In this document: positions 7,826 through 16,467 of the stretch, one piece after another
How the letters are laid out: each line of letters opens with the position of its first letter
Position numbering within the stretch: position 1 is the stretch's first letter
From: an uncultured Alphaproteobacteria bacterium
GTDB lineage: Bacteria; Pseudomonadota; Alphaproteobacteria; Puniceispirillales; Puniceispirillaceae
Length of the DNA stretch: 35,375 nucleotides
Assembly (NCBI GenBank): GCA_937924895.1
Contig: CALEYP010000092.1
Location: 1 to 35,375, forward strand
Direction: 5' to 3'
The notes under the pieces: generated by a model
Databases searched by the model: none
What the model was told of the DNA's origin: nothing
What the model saw: the letters and a program-made list of their open reading frames with translations, nothing else
Program-made: the position numbers and the translations under genes

Positions 7826-10273
7826 TTAGCCACGCATTTTGGCACCAGCAGCATCATAAAGCGGTCCCTCTTGCACGACCGCTGCCTTCATCTCACCCAA
7901 GATTTCCACTGATAAAGATGTTCCAGCGGCAGCATGAGCAGAGGCAACATAGGCTAGTGCCATCGATTTGCCAACATGGTGCGCATATCCGCCTGAGGTG
8001 ATGTAGCCAACAGCCTCACCATCAGCAAGCACAGCCTCATCCAAAGTCACATCAATGTCTGTGTCAATCACTAGGCTCACTAGCTGACGGGCAACGCCCT
8101 CTTCCTTAAAGCCCTGCGTAGCCGCTTTGCCAACGAACTCTTTGTTCCAATTGATAAAGCTATCCATGCCCGATTCAACAGCGTTGAAATCAGGACGGAA
8201 TTCGAGGCCCCATGCGCCCCAGCCTTTTTCTAAGCGAAGAGACATTAGCGCACGATTACCATACCAGCGGTAACCCAAATCAGCGCCAGCCTCTTCAATC
8301 GCCTCTGCCAGACGAATGAGATATTGTGGACGGCAATAAATCTCATACCCCAATTCACCCGAGAAACTAATGCGGTTTAAAATGACCGGCACACCACCAA
8401 CAAAGGTCTGTCTGCTATCACGGAAGGCAAAGGCTTCGGCAGAGACATCTTCTCTTGTGATACGTGACAATAGCTCACGCGAATTTGGCCCTGACAATGC
8501 CACACCATGCCATTGTTCGGTTTGGTTTTCATGGATTACCGTATCAGGCAGTGTTTTCGCAAAGAACCGGCTATGAGCATCTTGCATCGCACCAGAGCCG
8601 AATAGCATGAAATGGTCTTCGGCCAAGCAAGCCACTGTTAAGTCGCCATAAAGGCGCCCTTTTTCCGTTAGCATCGGTGTGAGCGTGATACGCCCGGGTT
8701 TTGGTACAAATCCAGCCATTGTCCGATTGAGCCACTCACGAGCGCCTGGCCCTTTAATGACATGTTTGGCAAAATTCGCAATTTCAATGCCACCAACATG
8801 ATTTCTGACAGCTTCAACTTCCGCAGCGACATAGTCATGAGAGCGATTACGCTCAAAAGTTGGCTCCTCATACGCATCTTCAGGGCTATCAGCAAACCAC
8901 AACACATGCTCTAGCCCAAAAGACTGCCCCATGCGCGCGCCTTTGGCGACAAGCCTATCATATAGGGCTGTTGTTTGCTGTTTACGGCCTTTGGGTAACG
9001 TTTCATTTGGGAAGGTCATCACGAAACGACGCTCGTAATTTTCAGTTGATTTGACAGTCCCCCAATCAGGTGACGCCCAATTCCCGAAACGGGCGACATC
9101 CATGGCCCAAACATCAATTGATGGCTCACCATCAATCATCCATTCCGCCATGGTCAAGCCGACACCACCACCTTGACAGAAACCAGCCATCACGCCCACA
9201 GCACACCAATAATTGGTCATGCCAGGGACTGGCCCGATCATGGGGTTACCATCTGGCCCAAATGTAAATGGCCCATTAATCGCGCTTTTAATACCAGCAT
9301 TCGCCAGTGCCGGAATACGTTCAAACCCAAGTTCAAGACGGTCTGCAATATGTTCGAGGTTCGGATTGAGTAGCTCATGCCCGAAATCCCACGGCGTCCC
9401 CTCCACTTTCCATGGCACACCCACTGGCTCATATGTTCCAAGCAACATACCGTCACGCTCCTGACGGAAATAGATATTGGCCTCATAGTCAATACCACAA
9501 GGCAAGCGGCTATCTGATTGGGCAATCTCATCAATGGCCTCAGTAATGAGATAATGATGCTCCATCGGCTGCACAGGAATATGAAGCCCTCCCATATGGC
9601 CCACTTCACGCGCCCATAGACCACCACAATTCACCACATGCTCCGCATTAATCACACCTTTTGGTGTTGTCACGTCCCATGTGCCATCCGGACGCTGCGT
9701 GGTTGCTGTTGCTGGTGTATAAGTGAAATATTGCGCCCCATAATGACGCGCTGCCTTCGCAAAGGCATAAGTTGTGCCAGAGGGATCAAGGTCACCATCT
9801 TGGTCGTCCCATAGAGCAGCATAATAATGTTTAGGGTCGATAAGTGGATGGCGCTCAGCCACTTCTTGCGGCGAGATAAATTCCTGCTCCAGCCCCATAT
9901 AGCGCGCCTTTGAGCGTTCACGCTTCAGGTAATCATACCATTCCTTGGTTGAGGCAAGATAAAAGCCACCTGTGAGATGCAGGCCGATTGACTGACCTGA
10001 CAATTCTTCGATCTCTTTATATAGATTGATGGTGTAGCTTTGCAGACGGCTGATATTAGGATCAGAACTAATAGTATGAATTTGCCCAGCGGCATGCCAG
10101 CTAGAGCCGGAGGTTAGCTCATCTCTCTCAAGGAGAACAGCATCATTCCATCCAAATTTGGCGAGATGATATAGAATAGAACATCCAACAACCCCGCCAC
10201 CAATAATGACGACTTTGGCGTGTGTTGGTAATTGTTTCGTGCCGCTTGCACCCTCTTTGATAAAATCTGGCAT
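7826..10273 (-). CDS. dimethylglycine dehydrogenase-like FAD oxidoreductase with GcvT domain
   Basis: The 815-residue protein has the two-part structure of dimethylglycine and sarcosine dehydrogenases. The N-terminal FAD-dependent DAO domain starts with VVIIGGGVVGCSILYHL (residues 21-37), and SSWHAAGQ follows with His60 at the position that carries covalent FAD in DMGDH. The central FAO-type linker includes ENYERRFVMTFPNE. From about residue 440 a GcvT (aminomethyltransferase, folate-binding) domain ends with the barrel containing SGGYAHHVGKSMALAYV. The known reaction of close relatives is oxidative N-demethylation of dimethylglycine to sarcosine with transfer of the C1 unit to tetrahydrofolate. 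An AGAGGGAG ribosome-binding site precedes the ATG. It follows the mttB-like gene by 15 bp. Sarcosine dehydrogenase or another methylated amine as substrate remains possible. Confidence 0.88.
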   Translation of the reverse strand: MPDFIKEGASGTKQLPTHAKVVIIGGGVVGCSILYHLAKFGWNDAVLLERDELTSGSSWHAAGQIHTISSDPNISRLQSYTINLYKEIEELSGQSIGLHLTGGFYLASTKEWYDYLKRERSKARYMGLEQEFISPQEVAERHPLIDPKHYYAALWDDQDGDLDPSGTTYAFAKAARHYGAQYFTYTPATATTQRPDGTWDVTTPKGVINAEHVVNCGGLWAREVGHMGGLHIPVQPMEHHYLITEAIDEIAQSDSRLPCGIDYEANIYFRQERDGMLLGTYEPVGVPWKVEGTPWDFGHELLNPNLEHIADRLELGFERIPALANAGIKSAINGPFTFGPDGNPMIGPVPGMTNYWCAVGVMAGFCQGGGVGLTMAEWMIDGEPSIDVWAMDVARFGNWASPDWGTVKSTENYERRFVMTFPNETLPKGRKQQTTALYDRLVAKGARMGQSFGLEHVLWFADSPEDAYEEPTFERNRSHDYVAAEVEAVRNHVGGIEIANFAKHVIKGPGAREWLNRTMAGFVPKPGRITLTPMLTEKGRLYGDLTVACLAEDHFMLFGSGAMQDAHSRFFAKTLPDTVIHENQTEQWHGVALSGPNSRELLSRITREDVSAEAFAFRDSRQTFVGGVPVILNRISFSGELGYEIYCRPQYLIRLAEAIEEAGADLGYRWYGNRALMSLRLEKGWGAWGLEFRPDFNAVESGMDSFINWNKEFVGKAATQGFKEEGVARQLVSLVIDTDIDVTLDEAVLADGEAVGYITSGGYAHHVGKSMALAYVASAHAAAGTSLSVEILGEMKAAVVQEGPLYDAAGAKMRG

Positions 10274-10288
10274 GATAGTCTCCCTCTC

Positions 10289-11830
10289 TTAATACCAGGC
10301 ATCTGGCAAATCTGATTTGCGGCGTGCGACATAGTCTTGCAACGCCTCTTTTGTCCCCTCATCCAAAGCGGGGGCTTGATATTGCTCAAGCATTTCATTC
10401 CATTTTGCAAAGGCACGCTGGCGCATATCAAGCGACCCAGCCTCTTCCCAACTTTCAACATTTTCTGAATTGCTAAGCGCCGGCTCATAAAAGGCAGTTT
10501 GGTAATTACGCATCGTATGGCTTGACCCGAGGAAATGCCCGCCTGGCGCAACCTCAGCATAGGCATCTTTTGCCAATGTATTCTCATCAATGACCAGCGC
10601 GTGGTCTAATACCTTTTGATAGCTTCCTAGCCTGTCAGCATCCATGATGAGCTTCTCAAACCCCGTCGCTAGCCCGCCTTCGAGCCAGCCTGCGGCATGC
10701 AATGTATAATTTGAACCTGCCAGCATTGTTGAATGCATCGAATCAGCTGATTCATATGCCGCTTGCGCATCTTCGATTTTACTCGCTGTCAGTGACCCGC
10801 CACAGCGTAGTGGCAAACCAAGACGTCGCGCTAATTGCCCAATGGCGTAATTCGATATCACAGGTTCTGGCATCCCAAAGGTAGGCGCACCAGATTTCAA
10901 GCTCATAGAGGATAAGAAATTCCCCATCACAAACGGGGCCCCTTCTCTGACCAGTTGTGAAAACGCACATGTCATCATCACCTCTGTCATGGCTTGCGCC
11001 ACAGAGGCGGCCGTGCTGACTGGTCCCATAGCCCCTGTTAAAATGAATGGGGTTACAATCATCGCTTGACCACGACCGGAATAGACCTGAATAGCTTCTG
11101 TCACAACACGGTCAACCAGCAGAGGTGAATTAGTGTTCACATTGGCCATAATACAAACACGCCCCTCTGCGGCATGGGCATCCATTACCTCTTTGCCAAA
11201 TAACACTTCGATCATATCGACCGAATCTTGCGCACGGCTCTTTTCCGTAATCGCGCCAAGATGAGGCTTGTCTGATAACGTCATATGAGCCAGCACCATA
11301 TCGAGATGACGCTTTGACACAGGAATATCTGTTGGCTCAGCAATCACTAAACCGCCATGATGAAGATGAGGATGCATATAGGTCAGCTTCACCAATTTTT
11401 CAAAATCGGCAAAGGTCGCATAACGACGCCCTCCTTCTAGGTCACGCACAAATGGTGCCCCATAGATAGGTGCAAAGACCTGATTTCCGGCACCAATCGT
11501 CACTGATCGCTCAGGATTGCGTGCCACTTGCGTAAAAGATTGTGGTGCCTTTGCCACAAGAGAACGGATCCATTGGGCATCCGCCTTTATCAGGTCACCA
11601 TGCTCACCGGCTGGTGTAATCCCTGCTTTGCGCCAGATATCCAAAGCCACAGGATCGTCGCGGAAGGCAACACCCACATTTTCAATCATCCAATCCACAT
11701 GATCTTCAATCTGTTGAAGCTCTGCCTCATCAAGCGGATTGAAATATGGTAGGCGGCGTTTCACATGTGGCGATGCTAATGCACCAGATGTGTCGACCCC
11801 ACGGCGCTCAGTTCTATTGCGACGAGCCAT
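10289..11830 (-). CDS. trimethylamine methyltransferase (MttB) superfamily protein, non-pyrrolysine type
   Basis: The 513-residue protein has the MttB superfamily layout: an N-terminal RRLPYFNPLDEAELQQIEDHVDWMIENVGVAF, a TIM-barrel core with TGAMGPVSTAASVAQAMTE and PFVMGNFLSSMSLKSGAPTFGMPEP, and a C-terminal GGHFLGSSHTMRNYQTAFYEPALS. No in-frame TAG occurs, so it belongs to the branch without pyrrolysine. The characterised member of that branch (MtgB) demethylates glycine betaine using a corrinoid protein. The start at 11830 was chosen because GAGAGGGGATAAG precedes it; a longer frame from 11929 would overlap the divergent LysR gene. It leads an operon with the DMGDH-like and FGE genes, consistent with betaine to dimethylglycine to sarcosine. 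No corrinoid-protein gene is in view, so the methyl acceptor is unknown. Confidence 0.88.
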   Translation of the reverse strand: MARRNRTERRGVDTSGALASPHVKRRLPYFNPLDEAELQQIEDHVDWMIENVGVAFRDDPVALDIWRKAGITPAGEHGDLIKADAQWIRSLVAKAPQSFTQVARNPERSVTIGAGNQVFAPIYGAPFVRDLEGGRRYATFADFEKLVKLTYMHPHLHHGGLVIAEPTDIPVSKRHLDMVLAHMTLSDKPHLGAITEKSRAQDSVDMIEVLFGKEVMDAHAAEGRVCIMANVNTNSPLLVDRVVTEAIQVYSGRGQAMIVTPFILTGAMGPVSTAASVAQAMTEVMMTCAFSQLVREGAPFVMGNFLSSMSLKSGAPTFGMPEPVISNYAIGQLARRLGLPLRCGGSLTASKIEDAQAAYESADSMHSTMLAGSNYTLHAAGWLEGGLATGFEKLIMDADRLGSYQKVLDHALVIDENTLAKDAYAEVAPGGHFLGSSHTMRNYQTAFYEPALSNSENVESWEEAGSLDMRQRAFAKWNEMLEQYQAPALDEGTKEALQDYVARRKSDLPDAWY

Positions 11831-11899
11831 CTTATCCCCTCTCTCTGATTGTGGCTTTGACGGTACCAAAAGAAATTCATAAATCTGACTTGAAAAAAA

Positions 11900-11915
11900 T
11901 CTATCTTTGGATAGA
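11900..11915. promoter_or_regulatory. inverted repeat upstream of LysR gene, possible LysR operator
   Basis: TCTATC (11900-11905) and GATAGA (11910-11915) are perfect inverted arms separated by TTTG. They lie 8 bp before the LysR start and in the 93-bp gap shared with the mttB-like operon. LysR regulators usually bind dyad-symmetric sites in such divergent gaps. Assignment is by position and symmetry only. Confidence 0.4.
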
Positions 11916-11923
11916 AATTTATT

Positions 11924-12829
11924 ATGCAAAATATTTGGTCAAAATTACAATCACCTCGTGCTTTGATTATTTTTGAAGCCGCCGCACGGCTAGGCTCTTT
12001 CACAAGAGCCGCAGAGGAACTCAATCTTCAACAACCCTCTGTTAGCGCAGCCATCAAACAGCTAGAGCAACTCTTGCAAGTTCAGCTTTTCTATCGCGCC
12101 CATAAAAAGGTCATGCTAACCACGATTGGAGAGCGCTTATTTGCTGGCATATCTCGCTCTTTGACAGAGTTAGAGGCAAGCTTGCGTGCCGTACAGGAGA
12201 TGGGACAAGCAAATCATGTCACGCTGAACTCCTCCTCTGCCTTTTCTTTTTACTGGATGATGCCAAAATTAACGGCACTGAGAGACGTACATCGTGCCAT
12301 TGATTTGCGCCTCCAAAATAGCGACCGCGAACCAGATTTAGATGCAGAAAATATTAGCCTTGGCATAAGAATTGGCTATGGAAATTGGGATGATTGTGAG
12401 GCAGCAAAACTGGCTGATGAGGTTATCTACCCCGTTGCTAGCCCCATTGTCATGGCATCAGCCCGTCATTTGCGCTCCCTACCAAGCTTGATGCATCAAC
12501 GCCTTATTCATTTGGAAGAACCTATTCGCGAGCGTCCAACCTGGTCACAGTGGTTTGCGCATCACGATATTGTCGGTCGCCAATTTGAGGGGGGATTGCG
12601 GTTAAATGATTATACTCTCGTTTTGCAAGCCGCCATTTCCGGCGAAGGTTTTGCCTTTGGGTGGCATCATGTGGTGAAGGATTTGGTATCACAAGGTGTG
12701 TTGGCCGCCCGCCAAGATTGGGCATGGCATACGGGGCGCGCTGTCTATCTCGTCTGGTCAAAGAAACGTCCCCTATCTCATCAAGCGGAGGCCGTGCGCA
12801 GTTTTATTCTTGCCCAGGCTGATAGCTAG
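11924..12829 (+). CDS. LysR-family transcriptional regulator (GcvA-like)
   Basis: The 301-residue protein starts with a classical LysR helix-turn-helix: PRALIIFEAAARLGSFTRAAEELNLQQPSVSAAIKQLEQLLQVQLFYR (about residues 9-56). A GcvA-type substrate-binding domain follows, with LRLQNSDREPDLDAENISLGIRIGYG and a C-terminal VLQAAISGEGFAFGWHHVVKDLV. It is transcribed away from the mttB-DMGDH-FGE operon with a 93-bp gap and probably controls it, in response to a betaine or a product. No clear ribosome-binding site precedes the ATG. Its TAG stop overlaps the TAG of the convergent ACT-domain gene. Confidence 0.9.
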   Translation: MQNIWSKLQSPRALIIFEAAARLGSFTRAAEELNLQQPSVSAAIKQLEQLLQVQLFYRAHKKVMLTTIGERLFAGISRSLTELEASLRAVQEMGQANHVTLNSSSAFSFYWMMPKLTALRDVHRAIDLRLQNSDREPDLDAENISLGIRIGYGNWDDCEAAKLADEVIYPVASPIVMASARHLRSLPSLMHQRLIHLEEPIRERPTWSQWFAHHDIVGRQFEGGLRLNDYTLVLQAAISGEGFAFGWHHVVKDLVSQGVLAARQDWAWHTGRAVYLVWSKKRPLSHQAEAVRSFILAQADS

Positions 12830-13236
12830 GTATTTGCCGCCGCTTCTTTCTGCAAATGCAACAAGACATCTTCAGCAGCTTTGCGGTTTGTCAACGGCAC
12901 AAAGAGATGGTCGTGATAATAACCTGCGACAGGATTAACAGAAATCTGCGCTGCTGCAAGCTCCCGCGTTATCACCGCCAAAAATCCAATCGCCTCTAGC
13001 GATGAATGCACGGCCAATGTCAGGCAATAGGAGGGGAATGTATAAGCTAGGCCTGCCGCCTCTGCTGCGTCACGCGTCATGATAAGGGTTGTGCCTTCCG
13101 CTTCTTCAAACCGCATTTTGATGTCACTCTTTTCATAATGTCGGCCATCTGGAAGGGTGACAAACACATATATTTCATCATCACATGTTACGGTTAGGCT
13201 CGCCAATAAAGCGGCGAGATCAGTTTCACCAGACAT
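12826..13236 (-). CDS. ACT-domain-containing protein
   Basis: This 136-residue protein consists of a tandem ACT-like fold. The first half has TCDDEIYVFVTLPDGRHYEKSDIKMRFEEAEGTTLIM and the second half has the more typical ACT sequence LTLAVHSSLEAIGFLAVITRELAAAQISVNPVAGYYHDHLFVP. It matches the small stand-alone ACT_3/DUF2241-type proteins of proteobacteria. ACT domains bind amino acids and act as allosteric sensors, but no catalytic partner is fused here. It is monocistronic and convergent with the LysR gene, with shared CTAG stop overlap. The ligand is unknown. Confidence 0.8.
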   Translation of the reverse strand: MSGETDLAALLASLTVTCDDEIYVFVTLPDGRHYEKSDIKMRFEEAEGTTLIMTRDAAEAAGLAYTFPSYCLTLAVHSSLEAIGFLAVITRELAAAQISVNPVAGYYHDHLFVPLTNRKAAEDVLLHLQKEAAANT

Positions 13237-13369
13237 TTTATTTCTTCTTTTGCTGCACTTATATTCTGCGCTACCATAGGGGCATTCAACGTGTCATATC
13301 ACCCTATAACGCTTCAATCACTATCTACGGGGCTAGGATGACACAAATTGCAAAAAAGGTACAAGATAG

Positions 13370-14530
13370 ATGATGAGACCCTTTGCGTTAGAAGTGTTTT
13401 TCTCAAAATGGGAATTTACAGCAAAACATCATATGACAGCCTCTGACGCGGAAAGCATGGGCCTATCAGAGCTTTTGTCATTGGCCTCAGATGAAGATCG
13501 GGCTGCTTTTGAGACGTTATGGCTCGGCTACACTGAAACATGGGGCGCCCCGACCCTCCGAGAACAGATTGCCCAGACCTATGAGGCATTAGAGGCGAAA
13601 CATATTTTGTGCTTTGCTGGCGCAGGCGAAGGCATCTATGTGATGATGAAATGCCTGCTTACAGCAGAGGACCATATGATTGTACCTGTGCCAAATTATC
13701 AAAGCGCAGAGACTGTGCCGCTTGATATTTGTGAGGTAAGTGCCGTGCCTATGACCTATCAGGCAGCTGGTAATGAGGCTGGCTGGCACTTAGATATCCA
13801 ACAGATTAAGGATGCCATCCGTCCAAACACCAAAGCCATATCGGTGAATTTCCCTCATAATCCGACAGGCTACATCCCAACGCGAGACGAGATCCATGAG
13901 CTGGTCACCCTCTGTCGTCATCATGGGCTGACACTTTTTAGCGATGAAGTTTATCGTGGGATTGAGCTAGATGAAACTGACCGCATCCCGCAACTGGCAG
14001 ATATTTATGAAAAAGCCGTCTCGCTCAATGTGATGTCAAAATCATATGGCTTACCAGGCTTGCGCATTGGATGGACAGCAAGCCAAGATATTCCTCTCTT
14101 ACAGAAAGCTGAAAAATATAAGCATTATTTATCCATCTGTAATGCGGGACCGAGCGAGCTGCTATCCCTCATCGCTTTGCGTGCCAGAGATCAAATTCTA
14201 TCGCGCAATCGCGCAATCTTACGCCGTAATATCACCACCTTGGAAAGTCTATTTGCTGAATTTCCAGGCCTGATTGAATGGCAACGCCCTAAGGGGGGAT
14301 GTGTCGCCTATCCTCGTTTTGCAGGCTCAGAGGGAGGCGAGGTCTTTTGCCAAAAGCTGATTGAGGAAGCCGGCGTGTTGCTTTTGCCAGCGTCTCTTTA
14401 TGCCTCTGATATTGCACCTGCCACCCCAGACCATTTCCGCATCGGCTTCGGCAGAGAAACAGGCTTTGCTGCGGGCATTGAAGCGATGAGGCAGCATTTC
14501 AGACGTCATTATGGACGTTTTGCCGCCTGA
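13370..14530 (+). CDS. PLP-dependent aminotransferase, class I/II fold
   Basis: The 386-residue protein is a fold-type I aminotransferase. It has FAGAGEGIYVMMKCLL for phosphate contacts, NFPHNPTGYIPT (Asn164), SDEVYRG (Asp192 and Tyr195), and the PLP-binding lysine in SLNVMSKSYGLPGLRIGW (Lys224). The C-terminal Arg for carboxylate binding is in HFRIGFGR. The N-terminus (RPFALEVFFSKWEFTAKHHMTASDAESMGLSELL) resembles capreomycidine-synthase-like and related amino-acid aminotransferases, so the donor or product may be an unusual amino acid; I cannot say which. Two ATG codons are adjacent, and AAAAGG lies about 12 nt upstream. It stands alone and is followed by a hairpin. Confidence 0.85.
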   Translation: MMRPFALEVFFSKWEFTAKHHMTASDAESMGLSELLSLASDEDRAAFETLWLGYTETWGAPTLREQIAQTYEALEAKHILCFAGAGEGIYVMMKCLLTAEDHMIVPVPNYQSAETVPLDICEVSAVPMTYQAAGNEAGWHLDIQQIKDAIRPNTKAISVNFPHNPTGYIPTRDEIHELVTLCRHHGLTLFSDEVYRGIELDETDRIPQLADIYEKAVSLNVMSKSYGLPGLRIGWTASQDIPLLQKAEKYKHYLSICNAGPSELLSLIALRARDQILSRNRAILRRNITTLESLFAEFPGLIEWQRPKGGCVAYPRFAGSEGGEVFCQKLIEEAGVLLLPASLYASDIAPATPDHFRIGFGRETGFAAGIEAMRQHFRRHYGRFAA

Positions 14531-14534
14531 ATAG

Positions 14535-14565
14535 AAAAAGCCTCCTACCAAGAGAGGTAGGAGGC
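14535..14565 (-). terminator. rho-independent terminator downstream of amtB
   Basis: A perfect 10-bp stem (GCCTCCTACC at 14540-14549 and its complement at 14556-14565) has a 6-nt loop. On the minus strand it is followed by a run of five T (14539-14535), so it ends the glnK-amtB transcript. In the plus direction the T-run is missing, but the hairpin may also slow readthrough from the aminotransferase gene. Confidence 0.82.
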
Positions 14566-14613
14566 TTCGCTCAGCTTCAAAAGGGTGCGTGGAGGATGAA
14601 GCTGACATAGGGC

Positions 14614-15939
14614 CTATGCCTGACGCGTAAATTCAGGGTAGGAATCCATGCCCAATTCTGAATTATCGAGCCCTGCGACTTCATCATCTTCACTGACACG
14701 GATGCCTATTGTCATTGCCAGCACATACCAGAAGAGGCCAGAGATGATAAAGGTGAAGGCACCGATAACAGCAATGCCATAAAGCTGCGTGCTGAGGGAC
14801 GCATCTGGATTTGTTAACACAACCGCGATTGTGCCCCAGATACCAGCTACCAAGTGAACAGGAATAGCACCAACAACATCATCAAGCTTCATCTTGTCCA
14901 AGAGCGGTACAACAAAGACCACGATCACACCGCCAACTCCACCAATGAGGCTTGCCATTCCAAGAGATGGTGTCAAAGGTTCCGCTGTAATTGACACAAG
15001 ACCTGCCAAGGCACCGTTTAATACCATTGTTAAATCAACCTTCTTATAGAGAAGCTGTGTTAGGACAAGTGCAACAAGTGAGCCAGCAGCAGCAGCGGCA
15101 TTTGTATTAGCAAAGATGCGAGACACATCAGCCACATCACCAATTGTACCCATTGCTAATTGTGACCCACCGTTGAAGCCAAACCAACCAAGCCATAGGA
15201 TGAATGTCCCCAAAGTGGCAAGAGGTAGATTCGCACCTGGCATCGGCACAGTCCGACCATCCTTATATTTACCAAGACGAGGGCCCAAGATGATGATGCC
15301 AGCCAATGCTGCCCAGCCACCAACCGAGTGCACGACAGATGAACCTGCAAAATCCAAGAAACCTGCTTCATCTAGGAAGCCACCGCCCCATTTCCAGCTG
15401 GCTTGCAACGGATAAATCACAGCTGTCAGCACAAAAGTGAACGCCAGAAACGGCCATAATTTTATCCGCTCTGCAACCGCACCAGAGACAATAGAGGCAG
15501 TCGCCGCACAGAACATCAATTGGAAGAAGTAATCTGAAGCCGTTGAGGCATAAGATAAATCATCTGCTGCATCTGCGGCAACACCCACAGGCTCCATCAC
15601 AGCGATAGCTGGGAAAAGCCCTGAGAACACGCCCTCAACAGCCCAGTCACCTAGCGGATACATCAAGTTATAGCCAATGAGATAGTAACCAATGGCCGCA
15701 AGCGAGAATAGCGCTACGTTTTTCGTCAGCTGTGTTGTTGTGTTTTTGGCCCGCACCAAACCAGCCTCCAACATACAAAAGCCAGCCGCCATGAACATCA
15801 CCAAAAACCCACCAATCAAAAATAATAGTGAATTCAGGATAAAAATGCCATGTGTGCCCACCTCTGCCGCCATGGCTGGTGTGGCAACGGCACTGAGAAT
15901 GGCAGCACCCGATATATATTTTAGAAATGAAATTTGCAT
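14614..15939 (-). CDS. amtB: ammonium transporter AmtB
   Basis: The 441-residue protein has an N-terminal signal sequence (SFLKYISGAAILSAVATPAMAAE) followed by about 11 membrane segments. Diagnostic Amt sequences are FCMLEAGLVRAKNT, the first pore histidine in SSVVHSVGGWAALAG, FNGGSQ, and the second pore histidine in GAIPVHLVAGIWG. The protein conducts ammonium/ammonia across the inner membrane under nitrogen limitation. AAGGAGA is placed 5 nt before the ATG. It lies 20 bp after glnK, the standard operon order in which GlnK blocks the channel when nitrogen is plentiful. A strong terminator follows. Confidence 0.96.
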   Translation of the reverse strand: MQISFLKYISGAAILSAVATPAMAAEVGTHGIFILNSLLFLIGGFLVMFMAAGFCMLEAGLVRAKNTTTQLTKNVALFSLAAIGYYLIGYNLMYPLGDWAVEGVFSGLFPAIAVMEPVGVAADAADDLSYASTASDYFFQLMFCAATASIVSGAVAERIKLWPFLAFTFVLTAVIYPLQASWKWGGGFLDEAGFLDFAGSSVVHSVGGWAALAGIIILGPRLGKYKDGRTVPMPGANLPLATLGTFILWLGWFGFNGGSQLAMGTIGDVADVSRIFANTNAAAAAGSLVALVLTQLLYKKVDLTMVLNGALAGLVSITAEPLTPSLGMASLIGGVGGVIVVFVVPLLDKMKLDDVVGAIPVHLVAGIWGTIAVVLTNPDASLSTQLYGIAVIGAFTFIISGLFWYVLAMTIGIRVSEDDEVAGLDNSELGMDSYPEFTRQA

Positions 15940-15959
15940 TATATTCTCCTTTGCACGAG

Positions 15960-16298
15960 CTACAGCGCTGCTACGCCATCTTCGCCAGTGCGTATTCTCA
16001 ACGCGGCGGCCAAATCGAGACTGAATATCTTACCATCGCCGATGCGACCTGTTAGAGCAGCCGCTTTAACAGCCTCAATAACCGCTGCTTCCTGCGCTGC
16101 ATCGATTGCGATTTCTACTTTGACTTTCGGCAAGAAATGCACCTCATATTCGGCGCCGCGATAAATTTCAGTCTTCCCATGCTGACGCCCATATCCTTGC
16201 ACCTCGCTAACCGTCATCCCCGTAATCCCGAGCTCATCTAGCGCCGCCCTTACAGCGTCTAGCTTCCCCGGTTGAATGATACATATTAGATATTTCAT
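15960..16298 (-). CDS. glnK: nitrogen regulatory protein P-II (GlnK type)
   Basis: The 112-residue length and sequence are standard for PII trimers. The T-loop segment GYGRQHGKTEIYRGAEYEVHFLPK contains Tyr51, the site of uridylylation, and the B- and C-loop segments TGRIGDGKIFSLDL and RIRTGEDG are present. The N-terminus (MKYLICIIQPGKLDAV) departs from the common KLITAIIKPFKLDEV form. The protein senses ATP/ADP and 2-oxoglutarate and binds AmtB. It is placed directly upstream of amtB, so GlnK is the better name than GlnB. GAGGAAAC precedes the start. I saw no convincing sigma-54 -24/-12 promoter in the upstream gap. Confidence 0.94.
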   Translation of the reverse strand: MKYLICIIQPGKLDAVRAALDELGITGMTVSEVQGYGRQHGKTEIYRGAEYEVHFLPKVKVEIAIDAAQEAAVIEAVKAAALTGRIGDGKIFSLDLAAALRIRTGEDGVAAL

Positions 16299-16420
16299 TG
16301 TTTCCTCTCATATGGTTGTCGCGCTTTGCCTTGCGCAGAATGAAACCCCACGTGAATTTCATGAGGGGAGATTAGCTATTTCTTGATATGCGGAATTGTG
16401 TTATTTTATTCATATAGCGA

Positions 16421-16433
16421 TGCATTTTTTGCA
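16421..16433. promoter_or_regulatory. T-N11-A dyad, possible LysR-type binding site
   Basis: TGCATTTTTTGCA fits the T-N11-A pattern with TGCA arms around five T. It lies between glnK and the divergent, interrupted LysR gene, 34 bp before that gene's ATG. This is the normal place for a LysR operator, but short AT-rich dyads also occur by chance. Confidence 0.3.
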
Positions 16434-16467
16434 CACCACATTTGTTTTTGGCAGAAAAGCTCAACTT

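Noticed and set aside
10289..11830. Pyrrolysine (in-frame TAG) in the MttB homologue
   Set aside because: The frame is continuous without any internal TAG to its TAA stop, so pyrrolysine is not used.
11831..11929. N-terminal extension of the mttB-like gene from 11929
   Set aside because: It would overlap the divergent LysR start and leave no promoter room, while ATG 11830 has a very good ribosome-binding site and begins the conserved protein.
16300..16460. A sigma-54 promoter for glnK-amtB
   Set aside because: The best match (TGGTGTGCAAAAAATGCA on the minus strand) has the wrong spacing between the GG and GC elements.
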